The notes under the pieces were generated by a model. It did no database searches. It was not told the origin of the DNA and saw only the letters and a list, made by a program, of their open reading frames with translations. Below are positions 6,383-12,108 of a DNA stretch of 12,108 bases, one piece after another. The stretch's first letter is position 1. Each line of letters opens with the position of its first letter. The position numbers and the translations under genes were made by a program. Source of the DNA: Thermoplasmata archaeon (lineage in GTDB: Archaea > Thermoplasmatota > Thermoplasmata > Lutacidiplasmatales > UBA184); NCBI GenBank assembly GCA_030042815.1, contig JASHYY010000068.1, positions 1-12,108 of the forward strand. The letters run 5' to 3'.

Positions 6383-8010
6383 CCGACCGCCGGGAGGCCG
6401 TCGTCGTCGGGCCGGCGGTGCTGTTCGTCCTGCTCTTCGCGGTCGCCCCCGCGGCCCTCCTTTTCGGGGGCGCGCTCGCGAGCGCCGGCGGGCTCTCGGG
6501 CCTCGTCGCCGCCTTCTCGACCCGAACGGTCGGCGGGGCCCTGAACCGTGCCGCGGTGGAGAACTCCCTCGTCCAGGGGGGCCTCTCGGCGGGGCTCGCG
6601 GTCGCGCTCGGGTACCCCGCGGGGATCTTCCTCGGGCGGTACCGGTGGCCGATGCGGTCGACCGTGCGCTCGCTCCTGCTCGTGCCGTTCCTGATGCCGA
6701 GCCTCATCGTCGTCTTCGGGGTCGTCGACCTGTTCGGCGCGTCGGGCGTCCTCTCGACCCTCCTCCCGTCCCTCGGGTTCTTCGGGAGCGGCCTCCCCGC
6801 GATCGTCGCGGCGAACCTCGTGTTCAACATCCCGCTCGTCGTCCTCTTCACGGCGACCGGTGTCGAGAGCGCCTCGGCCGAGCTCGAGGAGACGGTCGCG
6901 ACCCTCGGCGGCTCGCCGTGGCGGGCCTACCGGGACGCGTGGGCCCGCCCGAGCTGGGTCGGCGCGGCGGTCGGCGGCCTGCTCACGTTCCTCTTTTCGG
7001 CGCTCTCGTTCGCCCCGCCGATCCTGCTCTGCGGCTCCCGCTGCTACACCGTCGAGGCGCAGATCTACTCGCTCGACGCGATCCGCGGGTTGTCGACCGA
7101 GGCGGGGGTCCTCGCCTTCGCGATGGTCGTTCTGTTCCTCGTGCCGACCGTTCTCTACCTCCTCCTGCTCGGCCGGCTCCGCTCGGTGCCCGGCCGACGT
7201 ACCCCCACGCGCTCGGTCTCCCTCCGCGACCCGGTCTCCCTCGCGCTGGCGGTCGAGACCGGGGCCGTGCTGGTCGGGGTCCTCGGCGTGCTCGCGGCGG
7301 TCCTCTACCGCACGGTCGCGCCCGTGGGAGGCGTGGCGCCCGGCGTCGCCTGGTCCGAGCTGTTCTCCTCCTCGACCGCCGCGCGCACCGGAGTTCCCGT
7401 CTCCGGGCTGGTCGCGAACTCCCTGCTCTTCGCGACCGGAGCGACCGTCCTCGCGCTCCTGGTCGGTATCGTCCTCGGCTACACGATGGTCGGCCGACCC
7501 GCCCGCCGGCGGGCCCTCGGCGTGCTCCTGTTCCTGCCGCTCCTGATCTCGCCGGTCGTGCTCGCCTTCGCGCTCTCGTCGTTCTGGCTCCCCCTGCTGG
7601 GCGGAGCCACGAACGTGTGGGTCCTCGTCATCGTGTGCCAGGCGATCCTCGCCCTCCCGTTCGCGCTCCAGAGCATCGAGATCCCGCTCGCCGGCCTCTC
7701 GCCGAGGGCCCACGAGGCGGCCGAGAGCCTCGGGGCGAGCTCGTGGAACGCGTTCCTCGACGCCGACCTTCCTCGGGTCCGGGACGGCCTCGCGACCGCG
7801 GGCCTGTTCGCCTTCGCCCTCGGTCTCGGGGAGTTCACCGCGACGAACTTCCTCGTGACGCCGCAGTACACGACCCTGACCGTCGCGCTCTACGACCTCG
7901 ACTTCCGCCGCTCGTTCGCGGTCGTGGACGCGGCGGCGGGGCTCCTCCTGCTCCTCAGCCTCGCGGTCTTCCTCGTCCTCCTCGCCGGAGGTCGCCGTGT
8001 CGAGCTCTAG
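6379..8010 (+). CDS. thiP: Thiamine ABC transporter, fused two-domain permease
   Basis: ThiP is the membrane channel of the importer. The 543 residues comprise two homologous permease halves in one chain, as in bacterial ThiP (about 536 residues). Each has several hydrophobic helices and one cytoplasmic EAA loop that docks on the ATPase: residues 168-190 (ELEETVATLGGSPWRAYRDA) and 444-470 (AHEAAESLGASSWNAF, then LPRVRDG). A charged linker at about 265-285 separates the halves. QYTTLTVALYDL near 496 is typical of the C-terminal half of this family. The ATG overlaps the thiB stop as ATGA, and no Shine-Dalgarno is visible, so translation depends on coupling. The 3' end overlaps thiQ by 14 bases. 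Family resemblance to iron permeases (FbpB type) is close, but ThiB and the riboswitch decide in favour of thiamine. Confidence 0.93.
   Translation: MTDRREAVVVGPAVLFVLLFAVAPAALLFGGALASAGGLSGLVAAFSTRTVGGALNRAAVENSLVQGGLSAGLAVALGYPAGIFLGRYRWPMRSTVRSLLLVPFLMPSLIVVFGVVDLFGASGVLSTLLPSLGFFGSGLPAIVAANLVFNIPLVVLFTATGVESASAELEETVATLGGSPWRAYRDAWARPSWVGAAVGGLLTFLFSALSFAPPILLCGSRCYTVEAQIYSLDAIRGLSTEAGVLAFAMVVLFLVPTVLYLLLLGRLRSVPGRRTPTRSVSLRDPVSLALAVETGAVLVGVLGVLAAVLYRTVAPVGGVAPGVAWSELFSSSTAARTGVPVSGLVANSLLFATGATVLALLVGIVLGYTMVGRPARRRALGVLLFLPLLISPVVLAFALSSFWLPLLGGATNVWVLVIVCQAILALPFALQSIEIPLAGLSPRAHEAAESLGASSWNAFLDADLPRVRDGLATAGLFAFALGLGEFTATNFLVTPQYTTLTVALYDLDFRRSFAVVDAAAGLLLLLSLAVFLVLLAGGRRVEL
7987..7992 (+). 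promoter_or_regulatory. Shine-Dalgarno site of thiQ
   Basis: GGAGGT lies inside the end of thiP, four bases before the thiQ GTG. It is the best ribosome binding site in the window and fixes the thiQ start at 7997. Confidence 0.7.
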
Positions 8011-8965
8011 GGCGCGCCTCTCGGTGGAGGCCCTTTCGGCCGAGTGGGACGGGCTGCCGGTGCTCCGGTCGGTCTCGCTCTCGGTCGCGCCGGGGGAGTT
8101 CCTCGTCCTGCTCGGGCCGAACGGCAGCGGAAAGACCACGCTGCTGCGCTGCCTCGCCGGCCTCGAGCGGCCGACCGCGGGACGGGTCCGCCTGGACGGC
8201 GTCGACGTGACCGACCGACCGGTGCACACCCGCGGGATCGGGCTCATGTTCCAGGAGTCCGCTCTCTTCCCCCACCGCACCGTCTACGAGAACATCGCCT
8301 ACGCTCCGCTCCTCCAGCGTCGCCCTCGCGCGGAGGTCGACCTCGAGGTCGGACGGGTGGTCGACCTTCTCCGGCTCGCCGGGTTCGAGGACCGAAGGCC
8401 GGACCAGCTCTCCGGGGGCGAGCGCCAGCGGGTCGCGCTCGCGCGGACCCTCGCCGCCCGTCCTCGGGTCGTGCTTCTGGACGAGCCGTTCGCCTCGATC
8501 GACGTCGAGGTCAAGGCGGAGCTCCACGCGGAATTCCGCCGGGCGCTCTCGGCGTCCGGGGCCGCGACGATCCACGTCACGCACGACCGCGCCGAGGGGC
8601 TTTTCCTGGGGGACCGAGTCGGGCTGCTCTTCGGCGGGACCCTCGAGGCGGTCGGCGCGCCGGCGGACGTCTACGAGCACCCGGGCTCGGTGCGGGCCGC
8701 CCGCTTCTTGGGCTACAACGTCCTTCCCGGCGACGGGGGCCCGGTCGCGGTCCACCCCACGGACCTGGCGTGGAGCCCGGGTCCCCGAGGGCGGGTCCTC
8801 GCGACCGTGGTCGCCGAGGGTCCGACCGGCCGCCACCGGCTCGTGGTCCTCCGGACGGACTCGGGGGAACGCGTCGAACTGGTCTCCGCGGTCGACGGAC
8901 CGTCGTTCCCCGTGGGCCAGCGCGGCGGTCTGACGTGGGAGCGATCTTCGCCTCTCCGAGAGTGA
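7997..8965 (+). CDS. thiQ: Thiamine ABC transporter ATPase with C-terminal TOBE-like extension
   Basis: ThiQ hydrolyses ATP to drive thiamine import through ThiP. All ABC motifs are intact: Walker A GPNGSGKT (40-47), Q-loop glutamine Q86 in LMFQESALFPH, signature LSGGERQ (138-144), Walker B VVLLDEP (158-164) with catalytic E163, and switch histidine H196. At 322 residues it is about 90 longer than E. coli ThiQ. The additional part after residue 235 (containing VAVHPTDLAW and later beta strands) resembles the TOBE domain of MalK- and FbpC-type ATPases, which often has regulatory or dimerising roles. The GTG start follows a strong GGAGGT within the thiP end. It is the last gene of the operon; 79 bases separate it from the aconitase start. 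Family is certain; substrate follows from the operon. Confidence 0.92.
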   Translation: MSSSRARLSVEALSAEWDGLPVLRSVSLSVAPGEFLVLLGPNGSGKTTLLRCLAGLERPTAGRVRLDGVDVTDRPVHTRGIGLMFQESALFPHRTVYENIAYAPLLQRRPRAEVDLEVGRVVDLLRLAGFEDRRPDQLSGGERQRVALARTLAARPRVVLLDEPFASIDVEVKAELHAEFRRALSASGAATIHVTHDRAEGLFLGDRVGLLFGGTLEAVGAPADVYEHPGSVRAARFLGYNVLPGDGGPVAVHPTDLAWSPGPRGRVLATVVAEGPTGRHRLVVLRTDSGERVELVSAVDGPSFPVGQRGGLTWERSSPLRE

Positions 8966-8994
8966 CCTCCCGGGTTGGGCCGTCACCGTCGTCG

Positions 8995-9003
8995 GGATTT
9001 TGC
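8995..9003 (+). promoter_or_regulatory. Possible TATA-like element for aconitase
   Basis: GGATTTTGC is an AT-rich island in the gap after thiQ. A start of transcription about 25 bases on (near 9025) would place the aconitase ATG at 9045 in a leader of about 20 bases that contains GAGG at 9038-9041. Spacing and composition are the only evidence, and read-through from thiQ remains possible. Confidence 0.35.
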
Positions 9004-9044
9004 CGTCCAAAGAGGCCATGAACGACCGCTCTCTCCCGAGGCCC

Positions 9045-11801
9045 ATGAAGCCCGCCGACCCTCTCGGAGTTACGGAATCGATCCGCGTCGGGAGCACGTC
9101 CGCGACGGTCTACCGGGTCGACCGGCTGCCCGGAGTGGCGGCCGCGCGGATGGCCCGTCGCCCGAGGACCGTGCGCATCCTGCTCGAGAACGTCGTGCGC
9201 CACTTCGACCCGAGCCGGACCGACCTCGCGGACGTGGTCGCTCTCGCGAACGGAGCCGCCGTCGAGGAGCACGAATACGCGTTCTTCCCCGAGCGAGTGC
9301 TGCTCCAGGATTTCACCGGGATACCGGTCGTCGTCGACCTTTCCACGCTGCGGAGCGCCGCCGCGGCGAGCGGGACCGACCCCGGACGCGTCAACCCCGT
9401 GGTGCCGGTCGACCTCGTCATCGACCACTCGGTCCAGGTCGACAGCTTCGGTTCCCCGCGCTCGCTCGGGATAAACCTCGACCGGGAGTACGAGCGCAAC
9501 CGGGAACGGTACCGATTCTTGCGTTGGTCGAAAACGGTCTACCGGGGGGTCCGGATCGTCCCGCCGGGGAACGGGATCTGCCATCAGGTCAACCTCGAGT
9601 ACCTCTCCGAGGTCGTCACGTCCCGCGGAGCGAACGGCGGCGCGGTGCTCTTCCCGGACACGCTGATCGGCACGGACTCCCACACGACGATGGTCAACGG
9701 CGTCTCCGTCCTCGGCTGGGGCGTCGGCGGGATCGAGGCGGAGGCGGTCATGCTCGGGGAACCGTACTTCCTGGCCCGTCCCGCGGTGGTGGGCGTTGAG
9801 CTCAGCGGAAAACTCCCCGGAGGCGCCACCGCGACCGACCTCGTCCTGACGGTCACTCGAAAGCTCCGGGAGAAGGGGGTCGTCGACAAGTTCGTCGAGT
9901 TCTACGGACCCGGTGTGACGCACCTGCCGGTCCCCGACCGGGCGACCGTGTCGAACATGTGCCCGGAGTACGGGGCGACCGCGGCGTACTTCCCGATCGA
10001 CGAGGCGACCCTCGCCTACCTGCGGGGCACGGGCCGCTCGGAGGAGCTGGTCGGGCGCGTCGAAGCCTACGCGAAAGCGCTCGGCCTCTGGGGCTCGCCC
10101 GACCCCGGTACGGTCGACTACGACGATGTCCTTCGAGTCGACCTCGGCTCGGTCGTGCCGAGCGTCTCGGGCCCGCGCAATCCGGAGGAGAGCGTCCCGC
10201 TCGGGTCCGTGCCGGCGTCGTTCCGGGCGGCGCTCGAAGGGTATCGCTCCTCCCACCCCTCGCCGCAGGACGGCGGTCCCTCCCCGTCGTACCCGGCGGA
10301 CGACCCGATGGACCCGTTCGACGGAGAGCGGGACCGGCCGCCCTCGGGAACCGAGCCGGCCCGCGCCGCCGTGGGGGACGGCGCGGTGGTGATCGCGGCG
10401 ATCACGAGCTGCACGAACACCTCGAACCCGTCCGTGATGGTCGGGGCCGGGCTGATCGCGCAGAGGGCGAACGCGCTCGGCCTCAAGGTCCCGGCGCACG
10501 TGAAGACCTCGCTGGCCCCGGGCTCGAAGGTCGTGACCGCCTACCTCGAGCGCGCCGCGCTCCTTCCCGAGCTCGACCGGCTCGGCTTCGAGGTGGTCGG
10601 GTACGGGTGCACGACGTGCATCGGGAACTCCGGGCCGCTCCCGGCCCCGGTCGACCGGGCCGTGCGGGCGAAGGACCTGTTCGTTGCCGCGGTCCTGAGC
10701 GGCAACCGCAACTTCGAGGCGCGGATCCACAACCTCGTCCGAGCGAACTACCTCGCCTCGCCGATGCTGGTCGTGGCGTACGCCCTCGCCGGACGGATCG
10801 ACCTCGACCTGACGCGGGACCCGCTGGGGCGGCGCCCCGACGGTGCTCCGGTCTACCTGCGCGACCTCTGGCCCACGCCCGAGGAGGTCCGCCGGATCGT
10901 CGAGTCGAGCCTGGACGCCGGGATGTTCCGCGCGAAGTATCGCGCGATCGAGGTCGGGGACGACCGCTGGGAGGCGCTGGACCCGCCGACCGGCGAGCAG
11001 TACCCCTGGGAGCTCTCCTCCACCTACCTCGCCGAGGCGCCGTACCTGCACCTTCCGCCGGTCCTCTGGCCGAAGGACGGCGTCGTGGCGAGCGGCGTCC
11101 GGGTCCTCGCTCTCCTCGGCGACCGCGTGTCGACCGACCACATCTCTCCGGCGGGCGAGATCCCGCCCGAGACCCCCGCGGGAGGGTACCTCGCCGCCCA
11201 CGGTGTCCCCGAATCCGAGTTCAACACCTACGGCTCCCGCCGAGGTCACCACGAGGTCATGATTCGGGGCACGTTCGCGAACGTGCGGTTGAAGAACGCC
11301 CTCGCGGCGCCGAAGGAAGGCGGGTTCACCGTGCACCTCCCTTCGGGCGAGCCGATGACGATCTACGCAGCGGCCGAGCGGTACCGGTCCGAGTCGACCC
11401 CGCTCCTCGTGATCGCCGGGAAGAACTACGGCCAGGGGAGCTCGCGCGATTGGGCGGCGAAGGGTCCCCGCCTCCTCGGGGTCGGTGCGGTGATCGCCGA
11501 GAGCTACGAACGGATCCACCGCTCGAACCTGGTCGAGATGGGCGTGCTGCCGCTCGCCTTCGAGCCCGGGCAGACCGCGAAGAGCCTCGGGCTCACGGGG
11601 CGGGAGACGTACGAATTGCGGTCGGCCTCGGGGCCGGGCCTTGCGCCGGGGTCGGAGCTCGAGGTGTCCGCGACCGGGGCCGACGGGACCGTACTGCGCT
11701 TCCGCGTACGGTGCCAGCTCAAGTCGGCGACCGAGGTCGAGTACTACCGGGCCGGCGGCGTACTTCCGTACGTCATGGCCCACCGGTTCGGCGCGGGCTA
11801 A
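9045..11801 (+). CDS. acn: Aconitate hydratase (AcnA/IRP-type aconitase)
   Basis: The enzyme interconverts citrate and isocitrate through cis-aconitate in the TCA cycle, using a [4Fe-4S] cluster. From ATG 9045 it has 918 residues, near the usual 890-900 for the monomeric AcnA class. Cluster ligands are C456 in ITSCTNTSNPSV and C522 and C525 in GYGCTTCIGNSGPL. Other class signatures are RILLENVVRH, LQDFTGIP, the substrate-contacting GTDSHTTMVNG loop, GWGVGGIEAEAVMLG, and in the C-terminal swivel domain YGSRRGHHEVMIRGTF and NYGQGSSRDWAAKG with S799 and R801. Residues about 401-446 are a Pro/Asp/Ser-rich linker somewhat longer than in E. coli AcnA. ATG 9018 (also after a GAGG) and TTG 9000 are in-frame alternatives; 9045 was preferred because conserved sequence starts at once after it and the putative promoter lies at about 9000. 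Its stop overlaps the stop of the next, convergent gene. Confidence 0.96.
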   Translation: MKPADPLGVTESIRVGSTSATVYRVDRLPGVAAARMARRPRTVRILLENVVRHFDPSRTDLADVVALANGAAVEEHEYAFFPERVLLQDFTGIPVVVDLSTLRSAAAASGTDPGRVNPVVPVDLVIDHSVQVDSFGSPRSLGINLDREYERNRERYRFLRWSKTVYRGVRIVPPGNGICHQVNLEYLSEVVTSRGANGGAVLFPDTLIGTDSHTTMVNGVSVLGWGVGGIEAEAVMLGEPYFLARPAVVGVELSGKLPGGATATDLVLTVTRKLREKGVVDKFVEFYGPGVTHLPVPDRATVSNMCPEYGATAAYFPIDEATLAYLRGTGRSEELVGRVEAYAKALGLWGSPDPGTVDYDDVLRVDLGSVVPSVSGPRNPEESVPLGSVPASFRAALEGYRSSHPSPQDGGPSPSYPADDPMDPFDGERDRPPSGTEPARAAVGDGAVVIAAITSCTNTSNPSVMVGAGLIAQRANALGLKVPAHVKTSLAPGSKVVTAYLERAALLPELDRLGFEVVGYGCTTCIGNSGPLPAPVDRAVRAKDLFVAAVLSGNRNFEARIHNLVRANYLASPMLVVAYALAGRIDLDLTRDPLGRRPDGAPVYLRDLWPTPEEVRRIVESSLDAGMFRAKYRAIEVGDDRWEALDPPTGEQYPWELSSTYLAEAPYLHLPPVLWPKDGVVASGVRVLALLGDRVSTDHISPAGEIPPETPAGGYLAAHGVPESEFNTYGSRRGHHEVMIRGTFANVRLKNALAAPKEGGFTVHLPSGEPMTIYAAAERYRSESTPLLVIAGKNYGQGSSRDWAAKGPRLLGVGAVIAESYERIHRSNLVEMGVLPLAFEPGQTAKSLGLTGRETYELRSASGPGLAPGSELEVSATGADGTVLRFRVRCQLKSATEVEYYRAGGVLPYVMAHRFGAG

Positions 11802-12108
11802 GCGGACGCCGGCGCGGAAGGGAACCGCGTCCAGGTCGCCATCGCTTCGACCCGCCGGAACGTGACGGTCCGGTCCCCGACCTCCCGCCGGGCCTCCGCC
11901 GCGGCCCGGCGCAGGGCATCGGGCGGCACGCGGAGGACGTGCCGGCTCGCCCGCTGCTCGAGCATGTCGAGCCGGCGCGACAGCGGTTCCGTAACCTCGC
12001 GGTCGACGATCACCCGGAGCCGGTCCGGAGGGAAACGTCGGAGAAGCTCGCCTTCGCGTCGACCGGGCCCTCCGGAAGGCGGGGGAAGCTCGTATCCCTC
12101 GGCCCGGA
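11798..12108 (-). CDS. C-terminal part of unrecognised protein, 5' end beyond window
   Basis: The frame is open from the right edge to a TAG at 11798-11800, giving 102 complete codons of a protein that begins outside the window. Third codon positions are nearly all G or C, as in the neighbouring genes, which supports coding. The visible part is rich in Arg, Glu and Ala, with a strand-like LRVIVDREV followed by helices (LSRRLDMLEQRASRHVL, then DALRRAAAEARREVGD) and a final VTFRRVEAMATWTRFP strand. No family was recognised and no function is offered. The stop overlaps the aconitase TAA by three bases in the convergent arrangement. A GTG at 12011-12013 could start a 71-residue protein, but the open frame upstream makes a longer gene likelier. 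Confidence 0.55.
   Translation of the reverse strand, partial: RAEGYELPPPSGGPGRREGELLRRFPPDRLRVIVDREVTEPLSRRLDMLEQRASRHVLRVPPDALRRAAAEARREVGDRTVTFRRVEAMATWTRFPSAPASA

Noticed and set aside
6103..8280. A 725-codon open frame on the minus strand opposite thiP.
   Set aside because: Its product is almost only Arg, Glu, Gly, Asp and Ala; it mirrors the hydrophobic codons of the permease and is not a gene.
5213..8965. The operon as an iron(III) or molybdate/sulfate importer.
   Set aside because: Permease and ATPase resemble those families, but the binding protein matches ThiB motif by motif and the operon carries a TPP riboswitch.
8577..11783. A 1068-codon open frame on the minus strand opposite aconitase and the end of thiQ.
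   Set aside because: It is the antisense shadow of well-conserved genes. Its product is low-complexity Arg/Gly/Asp-rich sequence with no family motif, as expected opposite GC-rich codons.

Overview
The window is very GC-rich, gene-dense DNA that reads as archaeal, probably from an uncultured euryarchaeote such as a high-GC Thermoplasmatota. The grounds are a zinc-finger replication protein A followed by its partner RPA-associated protein (a euryarchaeal pair), short AT-rich TATA-like boxes about 30-40 bases upstream of several starts with very short or no leaders, weak Shine-Dalgarno sequences outside operons, and a surface protein rich in N-glycosylation sequons. The lineage is an inference from gene content; no rRNA gene is present to settle it.

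Layout, left to right. (1) Minus strand, 1-1869: an RPA operon, with rpa first and an RPA-associated protein overlapping it by four bases and running off the left edge. (2) Plus strand, 2025-2867: pyrF, the last step of UMP synthesis, divergent from rpa across a 155-base GC-rich gap. (3) Minus strand, 2821-4988: pdxS (pyridoxal 5'-phosphate synthase) and then a family-4 glycosyltransferase. The end of the glycosyltransferase gene overlaps the end of pyrF by 47 bases. (4) Plus strand, about 5052-8965: a thiamine-uptake operon. A promoter-like AT-rich box leads into a well-conserved TPP riboswitch, a possible 14-codon leader ORF and a perfect 16-bp palindrome, followed by thiB, thiP and thiQ with overlapping ends. 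(5) Plus strand, 9045-11801: a monomeric AcnA-type aconitase. (6) Minus strand at the right edge: the C-terminal part of an unrecognised gene whose stop codon overlaps the aconitase stop.

How the parts work together. The thi operon encodes a complete ABC importer: a membrane-anchored binding protein, a fused two-domain permease, and an ATPase with a C-terminal extension. The riboswitch should shut it down when TPP is plentiful. Its promoter lies back to back with the pdxS promoter, so vitamin B1 uptake and vitamin B6 synthesis share one control region. The other genes are housekeeping: DNA single-strand binding, pyrimidine synthesis, TCA cycle and glycan synthesis.

I saw no CRISPR array, insertion sequence, tRNA or rRNA. 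The best candidate for something little described is the control region at about 5050-5215. There an archaeal TPP riboswitch is joined to a short ORF that overlaps the thiB start as ATGA, with a palindrome at the start codon, in front of a ThiBPQ transporter best known from bacteria.
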